NCBI RefSeq assembly: GCF_900114915.1
Contig: NZ_FOUS01000001.1
Location: 682,001-746,000, forward strand
DNA from: Bradyrhizobium sp. Rc3b
GTDB lineage: Bacteria > Pseudomonadota > Alphaproteobacteria > Rhizobiales > Xanthobacteraceae
DNA length: 64,000 nucleotides
Reading direction: 5' to 3'
Shown: positions 54,172 to 62,672 of the stretch, piece after piece
How positions within the stretch are numbered: the stretch's first letter is position 1
How the letters are laid out: each line of letters begins with the position of its first letter
Made by a program: the position numbers and the translations under genes
The notes under the pieces: generated by a model
Seen by the model: only the letters and a program-made list of their open reading frames with translations
Databases searched by the model: none
Told to the model about the DNA's origin: nothing

Positions 54172-54863
54172 ATTGGGGGCACGCGAGCCCGGCGCTTGGC
54201 TGGCTGTGGCTCGCTCTTGTTGCGAGCGGCCTCTATCACGGAGTCAATCCTGGGATGGGATGGCCGCTCGCCGTTTCGGCCGGGCTCATGGACAAGAGCC
54301 CATCCGCACTCTTCCGGGCGTTGTGGGCCCTGTCGGCCGGGCATCTCCTGGCAACATTTCTCGTGCTGCTGCCGTTCGCGTTCCTGCTCGTGCTGGTCGA
54401 GTGGCAGCGTTCGATCCAGATTGGCGCAAGCCTCCTCGTCATCTGCTTCGGCGTCTATCGGCTGATCGCGCGGCGTCATCCCCGCGCGCTGGCCCGAATT
54501 CCGCCGACGCAATTGGCGCTCTGGTCATTTGCCGTCGCCATTGCTCACGGCGCCGCCTTGATGCTCGTGCCGATCTATCTCGGGCTCTGCCAGGCTTTCG
54601 AATTCGATGCCGGCCATGAGGCGGCCGGCGCGCTGATGAAGACGAGTCTTTTTAAGACAAGTCTCGGGATGGCGCTGCTGGTGTCCCTGGTGCACGTTGC
54701 CGCCATGGTCGGCGCCGGCGGATGTCTGGCGTGGCTGGTCTACCGCCATCTGGGATTGAAGTTCGTCTCGCGAAGCTGGTTCAATCTGGATGCAGTCTGG
54801 GCGGCCAGCCTCGTTCTGGTTGGCGCGGTGGCGCTCGGCTTGAATCTTGCGAGCTGGCGCTGA
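54135..54863 (+). CDS. membrane protein overlapping mtoX
   Basis: A 242-residue protein with about six hydrophobic segments. It has His-containing motifs in or near membranes: GLYHGVNPGMGWPLAV near residue 33, SAGHLLATF near 66, AIAHGAALMLVP near 136 and LVHVAAMVG near 186. I do not recognise the family. The TTG start at 54135 lies inside mtoX in another frame (37-nt overlap), so translation is probably coupled. The histidine pattern and context suggest a metal, perhaps copper, transporter serving MtoX; this is inference. Confidence 0.75.
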   Translation: MFDGLLLLPVGLDWGHASPALGWLWLALVASGLYHGVNPGMGWPLAVSAGLMDKSPSALFRALWALSAGHLLATFLVLLPFAFLLVLVEWQRSIQIGASLLVICFGVYRLIARRHPRALARIPPTQLALWSFAVAIAHGAALMLVPIYLGLCQAFEFDAGHEAAGALMKTSLFKTSLGMALLVSLVHVAAMVGAGGCLAWLVYRHLGLKFVSRSWFNLDAVWAASLVLVGAVALGLNLASWR

Positions 54864-54866
54864 GGT

Positions 54867-55565
54867 CTATCGCGCCAGCGGCCACTCGTCGACGATGTGG
54901 AATCTTGCCGATGCATCATCCTGCCGAAACAGCGCGATGCGGTCGATCGCCAGCGTCTCGATCCCCAGCGCTGCAAACCGCGTCCGCAGCATATCCAGGA
55001 TCGGCCCGCGGCGCTCGGCATCCAGCCGTCCCGTCAGCGTCATGTGGAAGCGGAATTCTTCCATCACGTAAGGGTAGCCCCAGCGGTCGAGATAGTCGCG
55101 CTGCCGTTCGCTCAGCTTCTCGGGTTTGCGTCGCGCGCGGTCGTCCGCCGACAGCGCGGCGCGGAAGGAATCGAAATCGCGGGCGCAATCGGCGGCGAGT
55201 TGCTGCAGCGCCTCGACCGGCTCGGCTGGAATGACGGCGATGAAGCCGCTGATGGAATCGACCACCGGCCGGATCACGGGAAGCGGCCGCGGCCTGCCGG
55301 CGAATGCGGCGCAGGCGGCCATCATCTCCGCTTCGGTCCTGCCTGATACGAGCGCCATCGGCGCCTTCAGCGTGGCGTGAAAGCCGTATTTGCGGGGATC
55401 GGCGCTGACGTCACGCCAGTCCGGCGCGACGCGCAATGCGTCGGCGGGAAAGGCCAGTTCGTTGCCGGAGTAGGCATCGTAGCCGAGCAGTTCGGCGCCG
55501 AAGCGGGAGAGGGCGCTATCACTGCCGGCGGCAAAATAGATCGCGTAGCGGGGGAAACCTGTCAT
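54867..55565 (-). CDS. DUF1045 phosphonate-operon protein (2H phosphoesterase-like)
   Basis: A 232-residue protein of the family seen in phosphonate operons (TIGR03223 type). Two H-x-T motifs, GFHATLKAP near residue 61 and RFHMTLTGR near residue 174, are the mark of 2H phosphoesterases, so a cyclic phosphodiester is a likely substrate. The C-P lyase pathway makes 5-phosphoribosyl 1,2-cyclic phosphate, and phnP is not seen in this window. It lies 18 nt after phnM on the same strand. Confidence 0.85.
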   Translation of the reverse strand: MTGFPRYAIYFAAGSDSALSRFGAELLGYDAYSGNELAFPADALRVAPDWRDVSADPRKYGFHATLKAPMALVSGRTEAEMMAACAAFAGRPRPLPVIRPVVDSISGFIAVIPAEPVEALQQLAADCARDFDSFRAALSADDRARRKPEKLSERQRDYLDRWGYPYVMEEFRFHMTLTGRLDAERRGPILDMLRTRFAALGIETLAIDRIALFRQDDASARFHIVDEWPLAR

Positions 55566-55583
55566 CGCCTCAGCATAACCAAT

Positions 55584-56777
55584 TTAGGCCGCGACGACAG
55601 TCTCGCGCGGCGTCGCCATAGCAGTGAGCATCCGCGTCGCATCGGTGAGATGGACAAGCTTTCCGCCCGCGATCACCGCAATCAGCCGTGGCCGCAGCGG
55701 CACGGTGTCGTCGACCAGCAGAATATCGGCGCGGCGTCCTTCCGCGAGCACGCCGCGATCGGCAAGACCGGTGGCGCGCGCCGGGCCGGCGGAGACCAGA
55801 TTCCAGGCGTCCGTCAGCGGCAGCACGCCGTCGGCGGCGAGGCGGAACGCTGCGAGCAGCTGCGCAGGATAATAATAGTCCGAGGCCAGCACGGAACAGA
55901 GCCCCTTGGCGATCATGTCGGAGGCCTTGGTCCAGCCGGTGTGGCTGCCGCCGCGCACGACGTTGGGCGCGCCGTAGACGATGGCGTCGCCGTGGCTTGC
56001 CGCCGCCCGCGCCGTCTCCTCGTTGATCGGAAACTCCGCGATGTCAGCGCCGAGATCGCGAAACTCCTGGCGCATCGCCGGCGTCGCATCATCGTGCGAG
56101 AGCATCCGCACCTCGGCCGCGCGCGCCGCGGCGGCCAGACGCGCAACCGAAGCCGGCACCTCGTCGGCGCGCGAGACCACGCGTTCGACCAGCCGGTCGA
56201 ATTCCTCAGCTGAAAGCCCCGTGCGCTCGACCATACGGTTGCGCTTGCGCGGCTTGGCCATGTCGGCGACGGTGCCATCCATGTGGTCGTTGAAAGCGAA
56301 CAGATCGACGCGGCCCTCGGTGAGCCATTGGCTGATCTCGGCCTCGGCGTCGAGATTGTAGGTTTCGTGCCGCAGGTGGAAGCGGGTGTCGGCGGCGAAT
56401 TGCGGACGCTGCCGCTCGATGGCCTCCATCAGGCCGCGCGCGTTGCCGGCGCTGCGCAGGCCCGGCTCCCACGAACAGGTTGTGGCGTGAAACACCGTGG
56501 TGATGCCGTTGCTGATCGCCTGGCGGTCACTGTCGGCGAGCGCGACGTCGATCGGGAAGTCGACGCCGGCGCGCGGCATCATCTGCCGCTCGAAGGCATC
56601 GCCATGCAGATCAACGATGCCGGGGAGCACCAGCAGGTTGCGCGCATCGATCGCCAGCCGCGCCCGGCCCCGTGAAGCATCGATCTGGGCGATGTCCTGT
56701 CCGGAGACCGCCAATGACGATTCGACGACCTCAGTGCCGATCAGGGCCCGGCCGCCTTCAAGGAAAATGTCTGTCAC
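55584..56777 (-). CDS. phnM: alpha-D-ribose 1-methylphosphonate 5-triphosphate diphosphatase
   Basis: A 397-residue amidohydrolase-fold enzyme of the C-P lyase pathway, removing pyrophosphate from the alkylphosphonate ribose triphosphate. Metal-site motifs in order: [13 protein letters not shown] (about 54-66), [27 protein letters not shown] and [10 protein letters not shown]. Length is normal. Its start overlaps the stop of the upstream acyltransferase gene by 4 nt (ATGA), so they are translationally coupled. Confidence 0.93.
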   Translation of the reverse strand: MTDIFLEGGRALIGTEVVESSLAVSGQDIAQIDASRGRARLAIDARNLLVLPGIVDLHGDAFERQMMPRAGVDFPIDVALADSDRQAISNGITTVFHATTCSWEPGLRSAGNARGLMEAIERQRPQFAADTRFHLRHETYNLDAEAEISQWLTEGRVDLFAFNDHMDGTVADMAKPRKRNRMVERTGLSAEEFDRLVERVVSRADEVPASVARLAAAARAAEVRMLSHDDATPAMRQEFRDLGADIAEFPINEETARAAASHGDAIVYGAPNVVRGGSHTGWTKASDMIAKGLCSVLASDYYYPAQLLAAFRLAADGVLPLTDAWNLVSAGPARATGLADRGVLAEGRRADILLVDDTVPLRPRLIAVIAGGKLVHLTDATRMLTAMATPRETVVAA

Positions 56778-57445
56778 GCGACCGCGTTTCGTTTGCTGGT
56801 AAGGGATCTGGTCTGGGGAGTCGCCCGTGCTTCGTATGTCGCGAGAAAATCTTCAATCCCGAGCTTGCGGAAATCGGGCAGCGCTTCGCGCAATTTGTCG
56901 TGATCCCAGTCCCACCAGGCGAGCTTCGCGAGCCGTCCGGCGATCTCCTCGGAGAATCGCCGCCGCACGATGCGGGCGGGATTGCCGGCGACGATGGTGT
57001 AGGCCGGCACGTCCTTGGTGACGATGGCGCCGGCCGCGATCACCGCGCCGGTGCCGATGTTGCGGCCCGGCAGCACGATCGCGCCGTGGCCGATCCAGAC
57101 GTCGTGGCCGATATGGACGTGGTGCTGCCGCCGCCAGTCGAAGAACTCGGCATCGTCGCTCTCGCCTTCGAAGTAGGCGCTGGAGCGATAGGTGAAATGC
57201 GCCTGCGTCGCGCGGTGCATCGGGTGATTGCCGGGATTGACGCGCGTCATCGCCGCGATCGAGCAGAATTTTCCGACGGTGGTGTAGGTGATCTGGGAAT
57301 CGTTCACGACATAAGAGTAATCGCCCATCGCGACGTCGTGCAGGATGGTGCGCGCGCCGACCTCGGTATAGGCGCCGAGCCTGGTCTCGTGCAGCTTGGC
57401 CGAGGGGTCGACGGTCGGCTGGACCGAGAGAATCTTGGCGGCCAT
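56774..57445 (-). CDS. phosphonate-operon hexapeptide acyltransferase
   Basis: A 223-residue left-handed beta-helix protein with several hexapeptide repeats ([57 protein letters not shown]), like the transferases of TIGR03308 found in phn operons. The catalytic His is likely in [11 protein letters not shown]. It probably acetylates an aminophosphonate or an intermediate. ATG 57445 begins [17 protein letters not shown]; the frame further upstream covers the Pho box and is not coding. First gene of the minus-strand phn operon. Confidence 0.87.
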   Translation of the reverse strand: MAAKILSVQPTVDPSAKLHETRLGAYTEVGARTILHDVAMGDYSYVVNDSQITYTTVGKFCSIAAMTRVNPGNHPMHRATQAHFTYRSSAYFEGESDDAEFFDWRRQHHVHIGHDVWIGHGAIVLPGRNIGTGAVIAAGAIVTKDVPAYTIVAGNPARIVRRRFSEEIAGRLAKLAWWDWDHDKLREALPDFRKLGIEDFLATYEARATPQTRSLTSKRNAVA

Positions 57446-57491
57446 GTTGCATCCGATGCGCGAGGGCGGGCGTTCCTCTTCGAGCGGCTTG

Positions 57492-57520
57492 ATGACGATG
57501 TCATGACATGGCGATGACAG
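57492..57520 (-). promoter_or_regulatory. Pho box (three direct repeats) before the acyltransferase-phnM operon
   Basis: On the minus strand CTGTCAT-CGCC-ATGTCAT (57520-57503) matches the PhoB consensus CTGTCAT-N4-CTGTCAT. A third, weaker unit TCGTCAT follows at 57498-57492, keeping the 11-bp period. It lies about 47 bp upstream of the acyltransferase start. Confidence 0.7.
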
Positions 57521-57557
57521 GGGATGAGCTGTGTAGGATCGCCGCACCGCAACGCCC

Positions 57558-57575
57558 GTGTCACACAAGTGTCAA
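57558..57575 (+). promoter_or_regulatory. Pho box before phnC
   Basis: GTGTCAC-ACAA-GTGTCAA: two TGTCA units at 11-bp spacing, 43 bp upstream of the phnC ATG. A moderate match to the PhoB consensus, in the right orientation. Confidence 0.6.
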
Positions 57576-57618
57576 GCGCGGGCGTTAGCGGTTGGCTCCA
57601 GCTAATCTGGAGTCCCGC

Positions 57619-58428
57619 ATGCTGGTGGTGGAAGGTCTGACGTGTCGCTTCGGCGCGAAAGCCGCGGTGGACGACGCTTCGTTTCAAATCTCCCCCGGCG
57701 GCTTCGTCGGTGTGATCGGACGGTCCGGCGCCGGCAAGTCGACGCTGCTGCGAACCATCAATCGTCTCGCGACGCCGACGCAGGGCCGCATCCTGTTTGA
57801 CGGCATCGACGTCACCGCGCTGCGCGGCAAGGAGCTGCGGCAGTGGCGGGCGCGGTCGGCCATGATCTTCCAGCAGTTCAACCTGGTTGGCCGGCTCGAT
57901 GTCCTCACCAACGTCCTGATGGGACGCCTTGCGACGATGCCGGCCTGGCGCTCACTGTCGCAAGTGTGGCCCGAGCAGGACAAGGCGCTGGCGATGTCGG
58001 CGCTCGAACAGTTCGACATCGCATCGCTCGCCGCCCAGCGTGCCGACCAGCTCTCCGGCGGCCAGCAGCAGCGCGTCGCGATCGCGCGTGCGCTGGTGCA
58101 GCAGCCCGACATCATCCTTGCCGACGAGCCGATCGCATCGCTCGATCCGCGCAACACCAAGATCGTGATGGATGCGCTGCTGCGCATCAACAAGCATTTC
58201 GGCATCACCGTGCTCTGCAATTTGCATTCGCTGGATCTCGCCCGCAGCTATTGCGACCGCCTGATCGGCATGGCGGCGGGCCGTGTGGTGTTCGACGGCG
58301 CGCCGTCCGCGCTGACCGAGCACGTTGCGCGTGAGCTCTACGATCTCGAAGCCGCCGACGTCATGGGCACCGTGCCCGTCCCGGCGCCCGAGGGCGTCCC
58401 GGCGCTCGGAACCGCCGCGGCCGCCTGA
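57619..58428 (+). CDS. phnC: phosphonate ABC transporter ATP-binding protein
   Basis: A 269-residue ABC ATPase: Walker [13 protein letters not shown] near residue 36, Q loop [12 protein letters not shown], signature [16 protein letters not shown], Walker [15 protein letters not shown] and switch His in LHSLDLAR. The ending is an Ala/Pro-rich tail ([13 protein letters not shown]). ATG 57619 follows CTGGAG. First gene of phnCDE1E2, energising uptake of phosphonates. Confidence 0.93.
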   Translation: MLVVEGLTCRFGAKAAVDDASFQISPGGFVGVIGRSGAGKSTLLRTINRLATPTQGRILFDGIDVTALRGKELRQWRARSAMIFQQFNLVGRLDVLTNVLMGRLATMPAWRSLSQVWPEQDKALAMSALEQFDIASLAAQRADQLSGGQQQRVAIARALVQQPDIILADEPIASLDPRNTKIVMDALLRINKHFGITVLCNLHSLDLARSYCDRLIGMAAGRVVFDGAPSALTEHVARELYDLEAADVMGTVPVPAPEGVPALGTAAAA

Positions 58429-58491
58429 GCCGCGCCACCTGTTTTGTTGCCAGTTTTGCGTCCACCGACCCCAACGGATGAAGAGGGTATC

Positions 58492-59427
58492 ATGATCACT
58501 CGCAGATTAATTCTTGCCGGCGCCGCCGCGCTCGCGTTCACCGCCTCCGCCTCCGCCGACGATTGGAAGGCGAAATATCCCGAGCTGACCTTTGCGGTCG
58601 TCCCGGCCGAGAACGCCTCCGGCGTCACCGAGCGCTGGGCGCCGTTCGTGAACTATCTCTCCAAGGAACTGGGCGTGAAGGTCACGCTGCGCATCGCCAA
58701 CGACTACGCCGCCGTCATCGAGGGCCAGCGCGCCGGCAACATCCACATCGCCAGCTACGGCTCGGCCTCGTTCGCCCGCGCCCGTCTGACCGGCGTCAAG
58801 TCCGACGCCTTCGCCAACGACATCAATGCCGACGGCTCGACCGGCTATTACTCGGTGTTCTTCGTCAAGGCGAGCAGCGCCTACAAGAGTGTCGACCAGC
58901 TCAAGGGCAAGAATCTCGGCCTCGTCGATCCGAACTCGACCTCCGGCAACAACGTGCCGCGCTTCGAGCTGGACAAGATGGGCATCCCCGATGCCGACGG
59001 CTATTTTGGCAAGGTCGTCTTCACCGGCAGCCACGAGAACGCAATGCTGGCGCTGTCGCAGGGCACGGTCGACGTTGCCGCCAACCAGTGGACCAGCGAC
59101 GACGATTCCACGCTGGCGCAGATGCTGACCAAGGGCATGCTGAAGAATGCCGACGGTTCGGCGATGAAGAAGGACGACTTCCGCATCATCCACAAGTCGG
59201 CGCCGATCATCAACGGCCCCTATGCCTACAATTCCGACCTGCCGGAAGACGCCAAGGCCGCCATCGCGAAGGCGTTCGTCGACGCCCCGGCCAAGGACAA
59301 GGCCGCGTTCGACCGCCTCTCCGACGGCCAGAAGAAGGGCTTTCATCCCGCCACCACCAAGGACTGGGATGGCACGATCGAGCTGATCAAGTTCGTCGAT
59401 GCGTTGCGTAAGAAGAAGGCGTCCTGA
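58492..59427 (+). CDS. phnD: phosphonate ABC transporter substrate-binding protein
   Basis: A 311-residue periplasmic protein with signal peptide (TRRLILAGAAALAFTASASA). The PhnD fold is visible in LTFAVVPAENASGVTERWAPF, the phosphonate-binding STSGNN region (VDPNSTSGNNVPRFEL) and GSHENAMLALSQGTVDVAA. ATG 58492 is 63 nt after phnC and preceded by AGAGGG. It is followed by an intrinsic-terminator-like hairpin before phnE1. Confidence 0.92.
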   Translation: MITRRLILAGAAALAFTASASADDWKAKYPELTFAVVPAENASGVTERWAPFVNYLSKELGVKVTLRIANDYAAVIEGQRAGNIHIASYGSASFARARLTGVKSDAFANDINADGSTGYYSVFFVKASSAYKSVDQLKGKNLGLVDPNSTSGNNVPRFELDKMGIPDADGYFGKVVFTGSHENAMLALSQGTVDVAANQWTSDDDSTLAQMLTKGMLKNADGSAMKKDDFRIIHKSAPIINGPYAYNSDLPEDAKAAIAKAFVDAPAKDKAAFDRLSDGQKKGFHPATTKDWDGTIELIKFVDALRKKKAS

Positions 59428-59446
59428 TCTCAGGGCGATGCAACTG

Positions 59447-59477
59447 GAGCCGGGTCCCTGGACCCGGCTCTTTCTTT
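59447..59477 (+). terminator. intrinsic-terminator-like hairpin between phnD and phnE1
   Basis: Perfect 10-bp stem GAGCCGGGTC/GACCCGGCTC (59447-59456, 59461-59470) with tetraloop CCTG, followed by TTTCTTT. It sits within the transport operon, so it probably gives partial termination or protects phnCD mRNA, raising PhnD over the membrane proteins. Confidence 0.75.
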
Positions 59478-59498
59478 GACGGAGCTCGTCTCAGGCCG

Positions 59499-60383
59499 AT
59501 GACAACAGCGGTTTCGATCCTCCCCGAGCAGCAGCTTGCCGTGCTCAACGCCGCTTATCGCCAGGCGGTCGGGCGCAGGCGGCTCCGCCTGCTGTTAGGG
59601 ATCGCGGTCTTCGCCGCCGCGCTGGCTCTCGCGGGAATCGGCGCGGAAGTGAATCTGCGCACGCTCTTCACCTATTTCGGCAATTTCATCAGCTATTTCG
59701 ACCGCATCCTCACGCTCGACAACGGCCAGCGGGTCTGGACCGATGTCGGCGAATGGCTCTGGGGCTGGCGCAAATGGCTGAAGATGCTCGGCGAGACGCT
59801 GCTGATCTCCTATGTCGGCACGCTGATCGGCGCGACCTTGGCATTTTGTCTGAACTTCTTCGCGGCTGAAAACACCTCGCCCGCACCCTGGCTGCGCTTC
59901 GTCGTCAGGCGCCTGCTCGAGTTCGCCCGCACCGTTCCGGGCATCGTCTTCGCGCTGATCTTCGTGATCGCCTTCGGGCTCGGACCGATGGCGGGTGTGC
60001 TCGCGATCGCGATCCACTCCACCGGCGCACTCGGAAAGCTGTTTTCGGAAATCGTCGAGAACGCCGACATGAAGCCGGTCGAAGGCATCCGCTCGACCGG
60101 CGCGAGCTGGCTGTCCTGCATGCGGTTCGCCGTCGTGCCGCAGGTGACCGCGGGTTATGCGAGCTACGCGCTGCTGCGCTTCGAGATCAATGTCCGTGAA
60201 GCCTCCGTGATGGGTTTCGTCGGTGCCGGCGGCATCGGCCAGGAGCTCGTCGTCGCGATCCGCAAATTCTACTATTCGGACGTCAGCGCGATCCTGCTCA
60301 CCATCATCGTCACCGTCTTCATCATCGACATCAGCACCGGCTGGCTGCGCGGCCGCCTGTTCGGCAAGGAGGCGCGGACGTGA
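59499..60383 (+). CDS. phnE: phosphonate ABC transporter permease PhnE1
   Basis: A 294-residue inner-membrane permease. After an N-terminal segment come membrane helices including LGETLLISYVGTLIGATLAFCLNFFAA and the coupling EAA-like loop (GALGKLFSEIVENADMKPVEGIRSTGASWLSCMRFAVVP). GGAG at 59480-59483 precedes the ATG. Overlaps phnE2 by 4 nt. One of two permeases that pair with PhnC and PhnD. Confidence 0.92.
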   Translation: MTTAVSILPEQQLAVLNAAYRQAVGRRRLRLLLGIAVFAAALALAGIGAEVNLRTLFTYFGNFISYFDRILTLDNGQRVWTDVGEWLWGWRKWLKMLGETLLISYVGTLIGATLAFCLNFFAAENTSPAPWLRFVVRRLLEFARTVPGIVFALIFVIAFGLGPMAGVLAIAIHSTGALGKLFSEIVENADMKPVEGIRSTGASWLSCMRFAVVPQVTAGYASYALLRFEINVREASVMGFVGAGGIGQELVVAIRKFYYSDVSAILLTIIVTVFIIDISTGWLRGRLFGKEART

Positions 60384-61228
60384 CGAGGCGGCAAGCGGTC
60401 GACACGCGAGAGCTTCGCGCGCGCTATCCGGATGTGTTCGACCGACCCGCCTCGGCGCGGCTTGCCACGCCGGCGATGATCGTCGCGGCGTTCGCGATCC
60501 TCATTTACGGCCTGGTCGATCTCGACTTCTCGCCGTCGCGCTTCTTCGCAGGTCTCAGCCAGCTCGGCTGGATCACCTTGATGATGATCCCGCCCGATCC
60601 CGGCTCGTCGCTGCCGATCTATCTGAAGGCGCTCGGCGAGACGCTGTCGATCGCGCTGCTCGGCACGACGCTGGCCGCTGTCTTCGCGCTTCCCGTCAGC
60701 CTGCTCGCGGCGCGCAACGTGGTGCCGTCGAACATCCTGCGCTTCCCGGTTCGCCGTGTCCTGGATTCGATCCGCGGTGTCGACACGCTGATCTGGGCGC
60801 TGGTGTGGATCAACGTCGTCGGGCTCGGCCCGTTCGCCGGCGTGCTCGCCATTGCGGTGTCGGATTTCGGCGCCTTCGGAAAGCTGTTCTCGGAGGCGAT
60901 CGAGGGCGCCGACCAGAAGCAGGTCGAGGGCATCCGCGCCTCCGGCGGCAGCCCGCTGCACGAGATCCGCTTCGGGCTGTTGCCGCAGGTGCTGCCCGTG
61001 ATCGCCGGCCAGGTGCTCTATTTCATCGAATCCAACACCCGCTCGGCCACCATCATCGGCATCGTCGGCGCCGGCGGCATCGGCCTGCAGCTCGCCGAGC
61101 AGATCCGCGTGCTGGAATGGCAGAAGGTGTCGTTCCTGATCCTGATGATCCTGGTCGCGGTCGCCGCGATCGATTTCATCTCGGGCAAGCTGCGCTTTGC
61201 GATCATTGGGCGCAGGGCCGTGGCCTGA
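60380..61228 (+). CDS. phnE: phosphonate ABC transporter permease PhnE2
   Basis: A 282-residue paralogue of PhnE1 with the same membrane layout and coupling loop (GAFGKLFSEAIEGADQKQVEGIRASGGSPLHEIRFGLLP). GTG start at 60380 overlapping the phnE1 stop. Two phnE genes in tandem are usual in rhizobia and probably form a heterodimer. The operon ends just before a palindromic repeat. Confidence 0.92.
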   Translation: MTRRQAVDTRELRARYPDVFDRPASARLATPAMIVAAFAILIYGLVDLDFSPSRFFAGLSQLGWITLMMIPPDPGSSLPIYLKALGETLSIALLGTTLAAVFALPVSLLAARNVVPSNILRFPVRRVLDSIRGVDTLIWALVWINVVGLGPFAGVLAIAVSDFGAFGKLFSEAIEGADQKQVEGIRASGGSPLHEIRFGLLPQVLPVIAGQVLYFIESNTRSATIIGIVGAGGIGLQLAEQIRVLEWQKVSFLILMILVAVAAIDFISGKLRFAIIGRRAVA

Positions 61229-61238
61229 TCAAAAGTGC

Positions 61239-61330
61239 CGTAGGGTGGGCAAAGCGCAGCGTGCCCACGATTTTTAACGATCGAGAAGGATCGTGGGCAC
61301 GGCGCGAAGTGCGCCTTTGCCCACCCTACG
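61239..61330. repeat. GTAGGGTGGGC palindromic repeat, copy 2
   Basis: Outer arms CGTAGGGTGGGCAAAG and CTTTGCCCACCCTACG with inner arms GTGCCCACGAT and ATCGTGGGCAC. Same family as 52418-52507. It lies between convergent phnE2 and phnF and may act as a two-way terminator. Confidence 0.85.
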
Positions 61331-61355
61331 GCTCCGGTTTTCTTGGAGAGAGCCC

Positions 61356-62084
61356 CTACGACTCCACCAGAAACTCCACGCGCTCCGCGGCGAAGCGCGA
61401 ATGCTTGGTCATCAGCGGCTTGCCGTCAAGATCGTGGTCGGTGGCATCGACCACCAGGATCGGCCGTCCGAGCGCGAGATCGAGCCGGGCCGCATCGGTG
61501 GCGTCGACGATGCCGGCGGTGATCCGGGTCGCGCCGCGGCGATAGTCGCGCACCCCGTAATGCTCCAGCAGCTTCGTCATCGAGCGCGTCGCCGCGAACA
61601 CGGCACCGGCGCCGGGAAACAATTCCGCCGACAGCCATGTGGTGGAGACGCAGATCGGCGTGCGGTCGGCAAGGCGAATCGCCTCGATCCGCACCAAGGG
61701 CGCGCCGGCCTTCAATCCGAGCTCACGCGCCAACTCGCGGGTCGCGACATCGTCGGTCGCCTCGATCAACTGACCGCGCGGCTCGCGGCCACCGGCGCCG
61801 ACGATCTCGGAGAAGCGCGTGCGCGAGCGCAGGGGATAAGCGAGCTTCTGCGCTTCGACATAAGTTCCGCTGCCGCGCTCGGCGCGCACCAAGCCGCGCT
61901 CGGCAAGCGCTGCCAGCGCGCGCCGCACGGTGTGGCGGTTCACCCGATAGGTTTCGGCGATCTCCATCTCGCCCGGCAACTTGTCGCCGGCCGCAAAGCG
62001 GCCGTCGGCGATGCCGCGCTCGATGCCGTCGGCAACGAGGCGCCATAGCGCGACGCCGGACGACGCAGTGTCTTGCATGCTCAT
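61356..62084 (-). CDS. phnF: phosphonate GntR-family repressor
   Basis: A 242-residue GntR regulator of the HutC/PhnF subgroup: winged helix (LWRLVADGIERGIADGRFAAGDKLPGE... YRVNRHTVRRALAALAERGLV) and a UTRA effector domain (TRFSEIVGAGGREPRGQLIEA... to the end). It is divergent from phnGHI with a perfect palindrome 65 bp upstream of its start, so it probably represses both directions and responds to a phosphonate-related ligand. Confidence 0.9.
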   Translation of the reverse strand: MSMQDTASSGVALWRLVADGIERGIADGRFAAGDKLPGEMEIAETYRVNRHTVRRALAALAERGLVRAERGSGTYVEAQKLAYPLRSRTRFSEIVGAGGREPRGQLIEATDDVATRELARELGLKAGAPLVRIEAIRLADRTPICVSTTWLSAELFPGAGAVFAATRSMTKLLEHYGVRDYRRGATRITAGIVDATDAARLDLALGRPILVVDATDHDLDGKPLMTKHSRFAAERVEFLVES

Positions 62085-62117
62085 ATCGCCGGCCAGCCTA
62101 GCCCAGAAATCACAGCT

Positions 62118-62135
62118 TTGTCACGAAACAGTCAT
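62118..62135 (+). promoter_or_regulatory. Pho box before phnG
   Basis: TTGTCAC-GAAA-CAGTCAT: 7-4-7 layout with most positions matching CTGTCAT-N4-CTGTCAT. It lies between phnF and the PhnF palindrome, upstream of phnG. Confidence 0.6.
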
Positions 62136-62148
62136 GGCGTCCTCGTAT

Positions 62149-62176
62149 GAAGTTGTCTATTATAATAGACAACTTC
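62149..62176. promoter_or_regulatory. PhnF operator (perfect 28-bp palindrome)
   Basis: Arms GAAGTTGTCTAT (62149-62160) and ATAGACAACTTC (62165-62176) around the self-complementary TATA. The TGTCTA/TAGACA halves are of the type bound by HutC/PhnF-group GntR proteins. An in-frame ATG at 62147 lies at its edge, so phnG more likely starts downstream. Confidence 0.75.
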
Positions 62177-62203
62177 GATGCGGCAAGTTCTGTCAAAGGT
62201 TCG

Positions 62204-62668
62204 GTGGATCAGGTGACCCTGCACAACAACCAGCAAGCCCAGCGCCAGGCCGCCATGGCCGTGCTGGCGCACGCGGAGGCGGGCGAGATCGCCGCCCGCC
62301 TCCGCAACTTGGCGCTCCCGGCCCATCAGGATCTGCGCGCGCCCGAAAACGGTCTCGTCATGCTGCGCGGCCGGGTCGGCGGTGACGGCGCGCCGTTCAA
62401 TCTCGGCGAAGCCACGGTGTCGCGCGCCGCGGTGCGGCTGGCGAGCGGCGAGGTCGGGTTCGGCTACACGCTCGGGCGCGACGGCGAGAAAGCGCGGCTG
62501 ATCGCTTTGTGCGACGCCCTGGTGCAGTCGAGGGATTTTGGCGGAGCGGTGGAGCGGGACGTTATCGCCCCGTTGCGTGAGCAGCTTATGGCTGGCCGCG
62601 CGCAGGCGGCGGCCGAGACCGCTGCGACGAAGGTTGATTTCTACACCATGGTGCGCGGTGAGGGGTGA
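62204..62668 (+). CDS. phnG: C-P lyase complex subunit PhnG
   Basis: A 154-residue subunit of the carbon-phosphorus lyase core (PhnGHIJ), which transfers the phosphonate onto ribose of a nucleotide. Typical PhnG features: QRQAAMAVLAHAEAGEIAARL, ENGLVMLRGRVGGDGAPFNLGEATVSRAAVRL and GFGYTLGRDGEKARLIALCDAL. The start is set at GTG 62204; GTG 62213 is also possible. The ATG at 62147 lies at the operator and would add a non-family N-terminus. First gene of phnGHI. Confidence 0.9.
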   Translation: MDQVTLHNNQQAQRQAAMAVLAHAEAGEIAARLRNLALPAHQDLRAPENGLVMLRGRVGGDGAPFNLGEATVSRAAVRLASGEVGFGYTLGRDGEKARLIALCDALVQSRDFGGAVERDVIAPLREQLMAGRAQAAAETAATKVDFYTMVRGEG

Positions 62669-62672
62669 GATC

